Positions 29,267 through 40,459 of a DNA stretch of 64,000 bases are shown here, in pieces. Source of the DNA: Streptomyces sp. NRRL B-24484 (GTDB lineage Bacteria > Actinomycetota > Actinomycetes > Streptomycetales > Streptomycetaceae); assembly GCF_000717715.1 (NCBI RefSeq), contig NZ_JOAI01000001.1, positions 372,001-436,000 on the forward strand, in the 5' to 3' direction. A program made the position numbers and the translations under genes. Positions within the stretch are counted from its first letter, which is position 1, and each line of letters begins with the position of its first letter. The notes beneath the pieces were generated by a model. The model was not told the DNA's origin. It was given only the letters and a program-made list of their open reading frames with translations, and did no database searches.

Positions 29267-30115
29267 TCAGCCCTGCTGCTGGTAGTCCCAGGTCTGCTGC
29301 TGGTACTGGCCCTGCTGCTGCGGGACGGCCGGCTGCTGCTGGTACTCCCAGCCCTGCTGGTAGTAGTAGCCCTGCTGCTGGGGCTGCTGGACCTGCTGCG
29401 CCTGCTGGTCGGCGAACTGCTGCGCGGCGTACGGGTCCTGCTGGTACTGGGCGTAGGCGGCCTGCTGGGCCCAGGCCGCCTGCTGGCCGTACGGGTCCTG
29501 CTGCTGGTACTGGGCCTGGGCGAACTGCTGCTGCGCCGCCCACTGCTGGTCCCAGCCGTAGCCGTGGCCCGCCTGCTGCTGGGCGTGGACGTCCTGGTGG
29601 ACGGCCTGCTGCGGGACGGACTGCTGGGTCCAGACCTGCTGCTCCTGCTGGTACGCCTGCGGTTCGGCGTAGACGCCGTCGGCGGCTATCTCCTCGACCT
29701 CGGTGTACGCGCTCAGCGCCGGGTCGGCCTCGACCGGGCCGACCGCACCGACGACCGGGGGCTCGGGCAGCGCCTCCTCCTCGGCCCCGGCCACGCCGCC
29801 GGTGGCGGCGCTCAGCAGCGGGACGCGGGCCAGCGGGCCGGGCAGGGTGCCGTCCTGGCGGCGCAGCGACCAGCCGGCGACGAAGCCGCGCTTCACCGAG
29901 GTGGTCACGAAGAACTGACCGGCCGCGAAGGCGGCGGCGCCGACGCCGATGACCAGCACCGACTGCAGGCGCATGCCGCCGACCACCGTGAGGAAGCCGG
30001 CCAGGGCGACGCCGCGCCACACCACCGGGGCACGGTTCTGCAGCAGGAGTTCGGCGATCAGCCAGAGCGCGACGACGGCGAGTGCGGCGTACAGCAGCAG
30101 GTATCCGATGCCCAT
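29267..30115 (-). CDS. Membrane protein with glutamine/tyrosine-rich prion-like tail
   Basis: 282 residues with two unlike halves. Residues 1-70 contain about three hydrophobic helices; about residues 70-135 are mixed and acidic. From about 150 to the end the chain is dominated by Q, Y, A and W, with repeated units such as QQQDPYGQQ, AQYQQDPYA and YYYQQGW. No known domain is recognised. The tail should be intrinsically disordered and cytoplasmic or exposed, depending on topology. It lies tail-to-tail with the CrtI-like gene, 16 bases apart. Confidence 0.75.
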   Translation of the reverse strand: MGIGYLLLYAALAVVALWLIAELLLQNRAPVVWRGVALAGFLTVVGGMRLQSVLVIGVGAAAFAAGQFFVTTSVKRGFVAGWSLRRQDGTLPGPLARVPLLSAATGGVAGAEEEALPEPPVVGAVGPVEADPALSAYTEVEEIAADGVYAEPQAYQQEQQVWTQQSVPQQAVHQDVHAQQQAGHGYGWDQQWAAQQQFAQAQYQQQDPYGQQAAWAQQAAYAQYQQDPYAAQQFADQQAQQVQQPQQQGYYYQQGWEYQQQPAVPQQQGQYQQQTWDYQQQG

Positions 30116-30202
30116 CCCGCTACCTCCACTCGCGCGCGCCGCATGTGCGGGCGACTGTACAGGCTGCGGGCGAACACCACTGCATCCTCGACGGGACCGG
30201 TC

Positions 30203-31117
30203 TCAGCGCCGGTGGAGACCGAGATTCTGGTAGATCTCCAGGGTCGAGGTGGAGTGGTTGAGGGTGATGAAGTGCAGGCCCGGCGCGCCCTCCGCGAGCA
30301 GCCGCTCGGACATCGCGGTGGCGTGGTCGATGCCCACCGCCCGCACCGCGTCCGGGTCGTCGGCGACGGCCAGGAAGCGGTCCTTCAGCTCCTCCGGGAA
30401 GTCGGAGCCGGACAGCTGCGGGAAGCGCTCCAGCTGCCGGATGTTGGTGACCGGCATGATCTCCGGGATGATCGGCGTGGCGCAGCCCGCCGCCGCGACC
30501 CGGTCGCGCAGCCGCAGGTAGTCCTCGACCTCGAAGAACATCTGGGTGATCGCGTAGTCCGCGCCGGCCCGGCACTTGGCGACGAAGTGGCGGATGTCCT
30601 CGTCCCAGTTCTCCGAGCGGGGGTGCATCTGCGGGAAGGCGGCCACGCCGACGCAGAAGTCGCCGATCCCCTTGATCAGCTCGACCAGCTCGTAGGCGTA
30701 GGTGACGCCCTCCGGGTGCCGGACCCAGGCGCCCATCGGGTCGCCGGGCGGGTCGCCGCGCACCGCGAGCACGTTGCGCACGCCCTCGTCGGCGTACTGG
30801 CCGATGATGTTGCGCAGCTCGGCCACCGAGTGGTCGACGGCGGTCAGGTGGGCGACCGGGGTCAGGGTGGTCTCGGTCGCGATCCGGCCGACCATGTTGA
30901 CCGTGCGGCTGCGCGAGGAGCCCCCGGCGCCGTAGGTCATGCAGACGAAGTTGGGGTCGAGCGCCTCGACCCGGCGGATCGCGTCCCAGAGGCGGCGCTC
31001 GCCGACCTCGTTGCGCGGCGGCATGAACTCGAACGAGAACGACCGGTCACCGGCCGCCAGCAGGTCCCGGACGGTCGGCGCGTGGTCGGTCCGGGTGGAG
31101 GGGATGCCGAGTGCCAT
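30203..31117 (-). CDS. metF: Methylenetetrahydrofolate reductase MetF
   Basis: Reduces 5,10-methylene-THF to 5-methyl-THF for methionine synthesis. 304 residues with the beta/alpha barrel of the family. Landmarks are [14 protein letters not shown] at the N-terminus, the FAD-binding GDPPG segment and [34 protein letters not shown] lies near the C-terminus. I see no SAM or cobalamin riboswitch in the 180 bases upstream. It is head-to-head with the polyprenyl synthetase gene. Confidence 0.95.
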   Translation of the reverse strand: MALGIPSTRTDHAPTVRDLLAAGDRSFSFEFMPPRNEVGERRLWDAIRRVEALDPNFVCMTYGAGGSSRSRTVNMVGRIATETTLTPVAHLTAVDHSVAELRNIIGQYADEGVRNVLAVRGDPPGDPMGAWVRHPEGVTYAYELVELIKGIGDFCVGVAAFPQMHPRSENWDEDIRHFVAKCRAGADYAITQMFFEVEDYLRLRDRVAAAGCATPIIPEIMPVTNIRQLERFPQLSGSDFPEELKDRFLAVADDPDAVRAVGIDHATAMSERLLAEGAPGLHFITLNHSTSTLEIYQNLGLHRR

Positions 31118-31302
31118 GCTGGCAGGCTAGCGGTCAGGCGCGGAGGGTGACCAAACGTAGTCCACTGAATGAGACGTGCACGTGGGACACGGCGTGACCG
31201 GGGCCACCCGCGCGTCCGCGCCGACCGGCGCGGACGACCGATTCGGGCCCCGGACGACCGCCGGATAGGCTGATTGTCAGCCCAATGATCCGGAGTCCCA
31301 CC

Positions 31303-32409
31303 GTGCCCTCCTCCACCAGCCTGCCAGCCAACCCGATCGACCGCGAGGCCGTGCGCGACCGCGTGAACGCCGCGCTCGCCGCCTTCATGGACGGCCGGAG
31401 CACCCTGCTCGCCGGCATCTCCCCCCAGCTCGGCCCGGTCTCCGAGGCACTGCGCGACTTCCTGCTCGACGGCGGCAAGCGGCTGCGGCCCGCCTTCTGC
31501 TACTGGGGCTGGCGCGGCGCCGGAGGCTCCGCCGACCACCCCGGCATCGCCGACGCGGCCGCCGCCCTCGAACTCCTCCAGGCCAGCGCCCTCGTCCACG
31601 ACGACCTGATGGACCGCAGCGACACCCGCCGCGGGCTGCCCTCCGTCCACCGCCGCTTCGAGGGCATGCACCGCGAGCACGGCTGGCGCGGCGACCGCGA
31701 GCAGTACGGTGCCAGCGCCGCCGTCCTGCTCGGCGACCTGCTGCTGATCTGGTGCGACGAGCTCTTCCAGAGCTCCGGCCTGCCGGACGACGCGGTGCGC
31801 GCCGCCAAGCCCGTCTTCGACCTCATGCGCACCGAGGTCATGGTCGGGCAGTACCTGGACGTGCTCGAACCGGTGGCCGGGGACTCCGCCGACGCCGGGG
31901 CGCTCGACCGGGCGCAGACCGTCCTGCACTACAAGTCCGCGAAGTACACCATCGAGCGGCCGCTCCAGGTCGGTGCCCTGCTCGCCGGCGCCGGACCGGA
32001 ACTCGTCGAGGCCTACGGCGCGTTCGGGCTGCCGCTGGGCGAGGCCTTCCAGCTCCGCGACGACCTGCTCGGCGTCTTCGGCGACCCGGCGGTCACCGGC
32101 AAGCCCGCCGGGGACGACCTCCGCGAGGGCAAGCGGACGCTGCTCGTCGCCCACGCGATGCGGGGGCTCTCCCCCGCGGACGCCCGGCACCTGGACGAGC
32201 GGCTCGGCGCGGCCGACCTGACGGCCGCGGAGATCCCCGTCCTGCGCGGGCTGGTGGAGCGCAGCGGCGCGGCCGACCGCGTGGAGCGGCGCATCGAGGA
32301 GCTCCTCGACCAGTCCCTCGCCGCCCTCGACGCCGCCCCCCTCGCCGACGGCCCCGCCCGCTCCACCCTGCTCGCCCTCGCCGAAGCCGCCACCATCCGC
32401 AAGCACTGA
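31303..32409 (+). CDS. Polyprenyl synthetase (farnesyl/geranylgeranyl diphosphate synthase type)
   Basis: A trans-prenyltransferase that chains isopentenyl units. 368 residues from the GTG at 31303, which has GGAG seven bases upstream; an ATG at 31285 would add six residues. The first aspartate-rich motif is DDLMD (in LVHDDLMDRSDTRRG) and the second is DDLLGVFGD. LLDGGKRLRPAFCYWGW is the substrate-binding start of the fold. The chain length of the product cannot be decided here. Confidence 0.92.
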   Translation: MPSSTSLPANPIDREAVRDRVNAALAAFMDGRSTLLAGISPQLGPVSEALRDFLLDGGKRLRPAFCYWGWRGAGGSADHPGIADAAAALELLQASALVHDDLMDRSDTRRGLPSVHRRFEGMHREHGWRGDREQYGASAAVLLGDLLLIWCDELFQSSGLPDDAVRAAKPVFDLMRTEVMVGQYLDVLEPVAGDSADAGALDRAQTVLHYKSAKYTIERPLQVGALLAGAGPELVEAYGAFGLPLGEAFQLRDDLLGVFGDPAVTGKPAGDDLREGKRTLLVAHAMRGLSPADARHLDERLGAADLTAAEIPVLRGLVERSGAADRVERRIEELLDQSLAALDAAPLADGPARSTLLALAEAATIRKH

Positions 32410-32431
32410 CGAACGGCTTGAACGAGGGGAT

Positions 32432-32558
32432 GCCCGCCAGGGGCGCTTGGGGGCACCTCCCGGCCGAAGGCTGGGGGAGAACTGCGCAATTCGGATGCGG
32501 CCGTCACAACGGTAAGGGCCGAGCCGGATTACGCAGTCTCCACGCGCCCCTGGCGGGC
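32432..32558. repeat. Composite interspersed repeat between convergent genes
   Basis: GCCCGCCAGGGGCGC (32432-32446) and its exact complement (32544-32558) bound a 127-base unit. The inside carries a second hairpin motif (GGGGGCACCTCCC with CTGGGGGAG) and an AGAACTGCGCAATTCG tract. Similar AGGGGCGCG-type units are common between convergent genes in streptomycetes; another copy is at 56614. It probably also serves as a bidirectional terminator. Confidence 0.7.
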
Positions 32559-32568
32559 TTGCCCGGCC

Positions 32569-33213
32569 TCAGGCGTCGCGGATGCGGCGGGCCAGGGAGG
32601 CCGCGGCCGCGCCCGGGTCCTCGGCGGCGGTGATGGCCCGGACGACGACGATCCGCCGGGCCCCCGCGGCGAGGACCTCGTCGAGGTTGGTCCCGTCGAT
32701 GCCGCCGATGGCGAACCACGGTCGGTCCGTGACGGCCTTCGCCGCGTAGGAGACCAGGCCGAGACCGGGCGCCGGCCGGCCGGGCTTGGTGGGGGTGGGC
32801 CAGACGGGGCCGGTGCAGAAGTAGTCGACGCCGGCCTCGGCGACCGCCGCGTCGACCTCGGCCTCGGCGTGGCAGGACCGCCCGATCAGGACGTCCTCGC
32901 CGAGGATCGCGCGGGCCGCCGGCACCGGCAGGTCGTCCTGCCCGAGGTGCAGCACCTGCGGGCCGGCTGCGTGCGCCACGTCCGCCCGGTCGTTGACCGC
33001 GAAGAGCTTGCCGTGGCGGCGGGCCGCGTCGGCGAAGACCTCCAGGTGTTCCAGCTCCTGGCGGGCCTCCAGGTTCTTGTCCCGGAGCTGGACGATGTCC
33101 ACTCCGCCGGCCAGCACCGCGTCGAGGAACTCGGCCAGGTCGCCCTGCTCGCGGCGGGCGTCGGTGCACAGGTAGAGCCGGGCGTCGGCCAGCTGCTCGC
33201 GCGGGTCGGCCAT
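32569..33213 (-). CDS. thiE: Thiamine phosphate synthase ThiE
   Basis: Couples HMP diphosphate and thiazole phosphate to thiamine monophosphate. The 214-residue TIM-barrel protein has [31 protein letters not shown], the phosphate-binding [11 protein letters not shown], and [15 protein letters not shown]. The ATG at 33213 shares one base with the stop of the upstream gene (TGATG). The other thiazole-branch genes, thiO-S-G, lie 2 kb away on the other strand. Confidence 0.94.
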   Translation of the reverse strand: MADPREQLADARLYLCTDARREQGDLAEFLDAVLAGGVDIVQLRDKNLEARQELEHLEVFADAARRHGKLFAVNDRADVAHAAGPQVLHLGQDDLPVPAARAILGEDVLIGRSCHAEAEVDAAVAEAGVDYFCTGPVWPTPTKPGRPAPGLGLVSYAAKAVTDRPWFAIGGIDGTNLDEVLAAGARRIVVVRAITAAEDPGAAAASLARRIRDA

Positions 33214-33578
33214 CAGAGCGCCATCGCCTGGGCGCGGCGCTTGACCTCGGTGGCCCGGTTCTCGTGCAGGGCCTGGATGGGGCTGCCGGGCAGCGACGGG
33301 TCCTCGGTGAAGAGCCACTCGAGGATCTCCTCGTCGCTGAAGCCGGAGTCCCGCAGGACGGTCAGGGTGCCGATCAGGTGCTTGACCGGGCCCTCCGGCG
33401 TGATGAACGCGGCGGGCACCTGCAGCGACCTGTTCTCCCCGCGGCGGACCGCCAGCAGCGTGTTGGCCTTCACCATGTTGCGGACCTCGGTGACCTGCAC
33501 ACCCCACAGTTCGGAGATGTCGGGCAGGTACATCCAGGCCGGGACCAGGGCGTCAATCTTGGGATCGATCTCACTCAC
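33213..33578 (-). CDS. Small DNA-binding protein of the Rv2175c type
   Basis: 121 residues starting at the GTG at 33578, which has an AGGTGG site; the longer upstream reading has no family character. [22 protein letters not shown] resembles a winged helix-turn-helix, and the rest ([19 protein letters not shown], then [11 protein letters not shown]) matches the actinobacterial Rv2175c family. In M. tuberculosis that protein is a DNA-binding substrate of the kinase PknL. A PASTA kinase lies 3.8 kb away here, which fits such a partnership. Confidence 0.8.
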   Translation of the reverse strand: MSEIDPKIDALVPAWMYLPDISELWGVQVTEVRNMVKANTLLAVRRGENRSLQVPAAFITPEGPVKHLIGTLTVLRDSGFSDEEILEWLFTEDPSLPGSPIQALHENRATEVKRRAQAMAL

Positions 33579-33695
33579 GGCACCAGACTGCCACCTGCCG
33601 GGCCCCGCGCGCACGCAGCCCGCCCCGCCCGCCCGGTACCGATGGCGGATCGTGACCGGACGACCGCCGGGCGCGACGCCCCGGGTGGCCGCGGC

Positions 33696-34889
33696 TCAGG
33701 CCGCGGCGGCCTTCAGCTGGACGGCCGGGTCGGCGGCACGGGCGCGGTCGAGCGGGGTGCCGCGCCCGATGAGCCGCTTCGCCTGGTTGAGGTCGCGGGG
33801 CCGGTCCACGGCGAGCAGCGCGACGGGGGCGCCGCCGCGCAGCCACAGCACCGACCAGGACGGCTCGTCGGGGCTGCCGCGCCACAGCAGTTCGTCGGCG
33901 TCGGCGTGCCGGCCGGCGTACTGGACCATGCGGCCGAACTGCTCGGACCAGAAGTACGGCACCGGGTCGTAGGGGGTGTCGGAGCCCAGCACCGAGGCGG
34001 CCGCGGCGGCGCCGGACTGCAGGGCGTGGTCCCAGTGCTGCACGGTGAGCCGGGTGCCGGCGCGGCGCGAGGGATACGAGGTGCAGTCGCCGGCCGCCCA
34101 CACGCCGGGGGCGCCGGTGCGCAGCCGCTCGTCGACGAGGACGGCGCCGGCCGCGTCGAGGGCGACGCCGGAGCCGGCCAGCCAGCCGGTGGCGGGGCGG
34201 GCGCCGATGCCGACGACGACGTGGTCGGCGGCGATCCGGCTGCCGTCGGCGAGCAGCAGGCCGCCGGGTTCGACGGCGGCGACACCGGTGCCGCAGCGCA
34301 GGTCGACGCCGGCGTCCGCGTACCAGCGGGCCATCAGGACGCCGAGTTCCTCGGGCAGGGCGCCGGGCAGCGGGGCGGGGCCGGCCTCGACGACGGTGAC
34401 GTGGCAGCCGAGCTGCCGGGCGACGGTGGCGGTCTCGGCGCCGATCCAGCCGGCGCCGACCAGGGCGAGCCGGGTGCCGGGGGTGAGGTCGGCGCGCAGC
34501 GCGAGGGCGTCGTCGAGGGTGCGCAGCAGGCGGGTGCCGGCGGCGGCGGGCAGGGTGAGGGCCTGCGCGCCGGTGGCGATCACCAGGGCGTCGTGGGCGA
34601 GCGGGCCGGCGTCGGTGTGCAGGACGCCGGGTTCGAGGCCGGTGGCGCGGCGGCCGAGCAGCAGCTCGACGCCGAGCTGCTCCCAGTCGATGTCGAAGGC
34701 GGTGGAGTCGCTGGTGCCGAGCAGGACGTCCTTGGAGAGCGGCGGCCGGTCGTACGGGCGGTGCGGCTCGTCGCCGACCAGCGCGACCGTCCCGCGGAAG
34801 CCGCCCTGCCGCAGGGCGAGGGCGCACTGCGCGCCGGCCATGCCGGTGCCGGCGATCAGGACGCGGTCCGTTCCGTTCAGCTCTGCCAC
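33696..34889 (-). CDS. FAD/NAD(P)-dependent ferredoxin-reductase-like oxidoreductase
   Basis: 397 residues starting at the GTG at 34889. The FAD-binding GTGMAGAQCALALRQGG and the NAD(P)-binding GAGWIGAETATVARQLG motifs are both present. ATGAQAL and the second FAD contact GVWAAGDCTSYPSR complete the fold. The C-terminal region (FWSEQFGRMVQYAGRHADADE) matches rubredoxin/rhodocoxin-type reductases. It is divergent from thiO, whose riboswitch lies in the shared intergenic region. The electron acceptor is unknown. Confidence 0.87.
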   Translation of the reverse strand: MAELNGTDRVLIAGTGMAGAQCALALRQGGFRGTVALVGDEPHRPYDRPPLSKDVLLGTSDSTAFDIDWEQLGVELLLGRRATGLEPGVLHTDAGPLAHDALVIATGAQALTLPAAAGTRLLRTLDDALALRADLTPGTRLALVGAGWIGAETATVARQLGCHVTVVEAGPAPLPGALPEELGVLMARWYADAGVDLRCGTGVAAVEPGGLLLADGSRIAADHVVVGIGARPATGWLAGSGVALDAAGAVLVDERLRTGAPGVWAAGDCTSYPSRRAGTRLTVQHWDHALQSGAAAAASVLGSDTPYDPVPYFWSEQFGRMVQYAGRHADADELLWRGSPDEPSWSVLWLRGGAPVALLAVDRPRDLNQAKRLIGRGTPLDRARAADPAVQLKAAAA

Positions 34890-34975
34890 GGCGGCCACCC
34901 TATCGGCCGGGGTGTCCAGCCCGTGTACGCCCTTTCGGGGTGGGCGACACCCGGCGTTATGGTGGGTGCACACCA

Positions 34976-35063
34976 CACGGGAGCCCGGTGCACCGGGCTG
35001 AGAGGCGGGCTGGAGCGGCCCGCGACCGTCCGAACCTGATCCGGGTCATGCCGGCGAAGGGAG
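34976..35063 (+). ncRNA. TPP riboswitch (THI element) of thiOSG
   Basis: The element shows the two conserved THI sequence blocks: CTGAGA at 34998-35003 after a GCCCGGTGCACCGGGC hairpin, and ACCTGATCCGGGTCATGCC from 35034, ending in GGCGAAGGGAG. The terminal GGGAG (35059-35063) is also the ribosome site for the thiO GTG at 35074. Thiamine diphosphate binding is therefore likely to block translation. Confidence 0.95.
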
Positions 35064-35073
35064 AATCAGCGAC

Positions 35074-37246
<2,173 letters not shown>

Positions 37247-37342
37247 GAGGGCGCGCGCCCCGGCGCGCGACCGCATGTCTCAACATCGGCACAACCGCGC
37301 CGCACGCGGCGCCGTGCCGGGCCGGGGGTCACCCCTGCGCCC

Positions 37343-37355
37343 TACACTCCTCGGG
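37343..37355 (+). promoter_or_regulatory. -10 box for a probably leaderless kinase mRNA
   Basis: TACACT (37343-37348) ends six bases before the GTG at 37355 and no ribosome site lies between. The -35 region is weak. Confidence 0.45.
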
Positions 37356-39109
37356 TGGACATGACGCTCGACGACCCCCTGATCGGTGCCCTGCTCGACG
37401 GCCGGTACCGGGTTGATCGGCGCATCGCCGTCGGCGGCATGGCCACGGTGTACCGCGGGACGGACACCCGGCTGGACCGGGTCGTCGCGCTGAAGGTGAT
37501 GCACCCCGCGCTGGCCGCCGACGGCGGCAACGAGTTCACCGGCCGGTTCATCCGCGAGGCGAAGGCCGTGGCGCGGCTGTCCCACCCGAACGTGGTGAAC
37601 GTCTTCGACCAGGGCGCGGACGGCCGGGCGGTGTTCCTGGCGATGGAGTACGTGCCCGGGCGGACCCTGCGCGACCTGCTGCGCGACCGCGGGGCGCTGT
37701 CGGCGCGGGCCGCGCTGGACATCCTGGAGCCGGTGCTGGCGGCGCTGGGCGCGGCGCACCGGGCCGGCCTGGTGCACCGGGACGTCAAGCCGGAGAACGT
37801 GCTGATCACCGACGGCGGCATGGTGAAGGTCGCGGACTTCGGCCTGGTCCGGCTGCTGACCGGCACCGAGGGCGCGGGCGACGCCGTCACCAGCACCACC
37901 TCGACCGGCACGGTGCTCGGCACCGTCTCCTACCTCGCGCCGGAGCAGATCCGCCAGGACGGCCCGACCGACCAGCGGGTCGACGTGTACGCGGCCGGCA
38001 TCCTGCTGTACGAGATGCTGACCGGCGCCAAGCCGCACACCGGCGAGAACGCCATGCAGGTGATCTACCGGCACCTGAACGAGGACGTCCCGGCGCCGTC
38101 GCTGGCCGCCCCGGGGGTGGGCCGCGAGCTGGACGCCATAGTGGCCGCCGCGACCGCCCGCGACCCGCAGGCCCGTCCGTGGGACGCGGTGGAGATGCTG
38201 GCCGCGCTGCAGCGGGCCCGCCGGGCGCTCACCCCGGCGCAGCTGGACGCCGAGCCGCCGGCCTCGACCCGGCCGACCCCGCAGTACCCGACCGGCGAGG
38301 TCACCGCGGTGGTCGACCGCCCGGTGGAGCGCACCAGCGTGCTGGACGTGCCGGCCGACCTGCTGACCCCGCCGCGGCCGTACGACGAGTCGCCGCCGGC
38401 CCGGCCGGCCCGTGCGCCGCGGCCACCGCGCTCGCGCGCGCCGCTGGTCTGGGGTGCGGTGATCGCGGCCGTGCTGCTGCTGGTCGGCGGGGCGACGTAC
38501 CTGCTCTCGGACGGGCTGTACACCACGGTGCCGACGGTGCTCGGGCAGACCGAGGCGCAGGCGGTGGCGACGCTGGACGGGGCGGGGCTGCGCGGCACGT
38601 TCACCCAGCAGTTCAGCGAGACGGTCAAGGCCGGACAGGTGATCTCCACCGATCCCGGGGTGGGCGCCCGCGCCCGCAAGAGCGATCCGGTGAAGGTGCT
38701 GCTCTCGAAGGGCCCGGACCGGGTGGCGGTGCCGCCCGTGGAGGGTCTGTCGCTGGAGCAGGCCCGCAAGGCGCTCACCGATGCCAGGCTGGCCCCGGGG
38801 ACGACCCGGGAGGAGTTCGACGACGACGTGCCCGAGGGCTCGGTGATCAGCGCGGACCCGGGACCCGGCACCTCGGTCAGCCCGAACACGCCGGTCGCGC
38901 TGGTGGTCAGCAAGGGCATGCGGCTGGTGCCGAACGTGCTCGGCATGAGCAAGGACGACGCGACCCGGGCGCTCACCGACGCCGGCTTCAAGGTGCAGGT
39001 CAACGGCCTGAACCTGTTCGGGACCGGCAAGGTCTCCGCGCAGCTGCCCAAGGCCGACACCCCGCGTGCCCAGGGCAGCACCGTGGTGATCAGCTTCGGG
39101 CTGTTCTAG
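37355..39109 (+). CDS. PASTA-domain Ser/Thr protein kinase
   Basis: A membrane kinase sensing muropeptides or lipid II and phosphorylating division and regulatory proteins. 584 residues. The kinase domain has the nucleotide loop VGGMATVY, catalytic K47, HRDVKPEN (141-148), DFG (161-163) and LAPEQ. A P/R-rich juxtamembrane stretch, one membrane helix (about 364-385) and three extracellular PASTA repeats follow. The third PASTA repeat ends the protein. Its arrangement suggests a PknB/PknL-type kinase. The start could also be the ATG at 37361. Confidence 0.93.
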   Translation: MDMTLDDPLIGALLDGRYRVDRRIAVGGMATVYRGTDTRLDRVVALKVMHPALAADGGNEFTGRFIREAKAVARLSHPNVVNVFDQGADGRAVFLAMEYVPGRTLRDLLRDRGALSARAALDILEPVLAALGAAHRAGLVHRDVKPENVLITDGGMVKVADFGLVRLLTGTEGAGDAVTSTTSTGTVLGTVSYLAPEQIRQDGPTDQRVDVYAAGILLYEMLTGAKPHTGENAMQVIYRHLNEDVPAPSLAAPGVGRELDAIVAAATARDPQARPWDAVEMLAALQRARRALTPAQLDAEPPASTRPTPQYPTGEVTAVVDRPVERTSVLDVPADLLTPPRPYDESPPARPARAPRPPRSRAPLVWGAVIAAVLLLVGGATYLLSDGLYTTVPTVLGQTEAQAVATLDGAGLRGTFTQQFSETVKAGQVISTDPGVGARARKSDPVKVLLSKGPDRVAVPPVEGLSLEQARKALTDARLAPGTTREEFDDDVPEGSVISADPGPGTSVSPNTPVALVVSKGMRLVPNVLGMSKDDATRALTDAGFKVQVNGLNLFGTGKVSAQLPKADTPRAQGSTVVISFGLF

Positions 39110-39136
39110 CCGGTCGCCCGCGGGTCGTCGCGGCCG

Positions 39137-39766
39137 TCAGCGCAGCGGACCGTCCCCGGGCTCCTCCTGGTAGGAGTAGCGCTGCTCGGCCCACGGGTCG
39201 GCGAGGTTGTGGTAGCCGCGCTCCTCCCAGAAGCCGCGGCGGTCGGCGCGCATGTACTCGACCGCGCGGACCCACTTGGGCCCCTTCCAGGCGTACAGGT
39301 GCGGCACCACGAGGCGGACGGGGAAGCCGTGCTCGACGGTGAGCGGCTCGCCGTTGCGGTGGGTGGCGAAGACCGTCCGCGGGTCGGTGAAGTCGGCGAC
39401 CCGCAGGTTGGCGCTGTAGCCGTACTCGGCCCAGACCATGACGTGGGTGACGCCGGGGGCCGGCGGCACCAGGTCGAGGACGGTCTTGGCGGCGACGCCG
39501 CCCCACTCGTTGCCGAGCATCGAGAAGCGGGTGACGCAGTGCAGGTCGCCGCGGACGGTCACCCGCGGCAGTGCGTGGAAGCCCTCGAAGTCCCAGCGGT
39601 GCTTCTCGGCGGAGGCGGTCGCCCCGAACACCTGGAAGTCCCAGCTCTGCGGCTTGAAGCGGGGCACCGGTCCGTAGTGCAGCACCGGCCAGCCGCGCTG
39701 GAGGCGCTGGCCGGGAGGGAGCCGCGGGTCGGACGGCTGCGGCGGTTCCGGTTCGTGCTGACCCAT
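39137..39766 (-). CDS. Molybdopterin-dependent oxidoreductase-like protein (sulfite oxidase fold)
   Basis: 209 residues covering only the molybdopterin-binding domain. PRVTVRGDLHCVTRFSMLGNEWGG contains the candidate molybdenum cysteine, and VWAEYGYSANL, AVEYMR and GFPVRLVVPHLYAWKGPKWV are family features. There is no signal peptide, unlike MsrP/YedY, and no C-terminal dimerisation domain. It faces the bacterioferritin gene head to head; substrate unknown. The ATG at 39766 has no strong ribosome site. Confidence 0.85.
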   Translation of the reverse strand: MGQHEPEPPQPSDPRLPPGQRLQRGWPVLHYGPVPRFKPQSWDFQVFGATASAEKHRWDFEGFHALPRVTVRGDLHCVTRFSMLGNEWGGVAAKTVLDLVPPAPGVTHVMVWAEYGYSANLRVADFTDPRTVFATHRNGEPLTVEHGFPVRLVVPHLYAWKGPKWVRAVEYMRADRRGFWEERGYHNLADPWAEQRYSYQEEPGDGPLR

Positions 39767-39872
39767 GCCTCCATGGTCGCAGACGGCGGGCGGTCCACGG
39801 TGCGCGCCCCTCGCGCACGCCCCCTCCATCGAACCCGCACATCGGAAAATCGGACATTGCACATAAATGGGG

Positions 39873-39888
39873 GTAAGTGTGAACTTAC
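39873..39888. promoter_or_regulatory. Palindrome between the molybdopterin protein gene and bfr
   Basis: GTAAGT and ACTTAC form a perfect six-base inverted repeat around GTGA, in an unusually A+T-rich stretch 68 bases before the bfr start. It looks like a repressor operator; the regulator is not identifiable. Confidence 0.55.
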
Positions 39889-39955
39889 TGGAAACCATGC
39901 CCGTTCCAGTGCCACCATGCGGGCAAGCGACGGACGGCAATCAGGAAGGCACGCC

Positions 39956-40435
39956 ATGCAGGGCGACCCCGAGGTCATCGAGTTCCTCAACGAGCAGCTC
40001 ACCGCCGAGCTCACCGCCATCAACCAGTACTTCCTGCACGCCAAGATGCAGGAGAACAACGGCTGGACGAAGCTCGCCGCGTACACCCGGCACGAGTCCT
40101 TCGACGAGATGAAGCACGCGGAGACGCTGACCGACCGGATCCTCTTCCTGGACGGCCTGCCCAACTACCAGCGACTGTTCCACGTCCGGATCGGCCAGAC
40201 GGTCAAGGAGATGTTCGAGGCCGACCGGCAGGTCGAGGTCGAGGCCATCGACCGGCTGCGCCGCGGCATCGTCGTCATGCGGGCCAAGAACGACGTCACC
40301 TCGGCCAACATCTTCGAGGCGATCCTCGCCGACGAGGAGCACCACATCGACTACCTGGACACCCAGCTCGAACTGCTGGAGAAGCTCGGCGAGCCGCTCT
40401 ACCTCGCGCAGCTCATCGAGCAGCCGGAGAGCTGA
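39956..40435 (+). CDS. bfr: Bacterioferritin
   Basis: A heme-containing iron storage protein forming 24-subunit shells. The 159-residue protein has all ferroxidase ligands (E18, E51, H54, E94, E127, H130) and the heme ligand M52. The ATG at 39956 follows AGGAAGG. The adjacent ferredoxin gene (bfd) on the other strand provides the reductant for iron release. A palindrome lies 68 bases upstream. Confidence 0.97.
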   Translation: MQGDPEVIEFLNEQLTAELTAINQYFLHAKMQENNGWTKLAAYTRHESFDEMKHAETLTDRILFLDGLPNYQRLFHVRIGQTVKEMFEADRQVEVEAIDRLRRGIVVMRAKNDVTSANIFEAILADEEHHIDYLDTQLELLEKLGEPLYLAQLIEQPES

Positions 40436-40459
40436 GGCCCCACCGCCGCGGGCGGGCCG

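Noticed and set aside
31118..31284. SAM or cobalamin riboswitch before metF
   Set aside because: No conserved blocks are recognisable in the upstream sequence.
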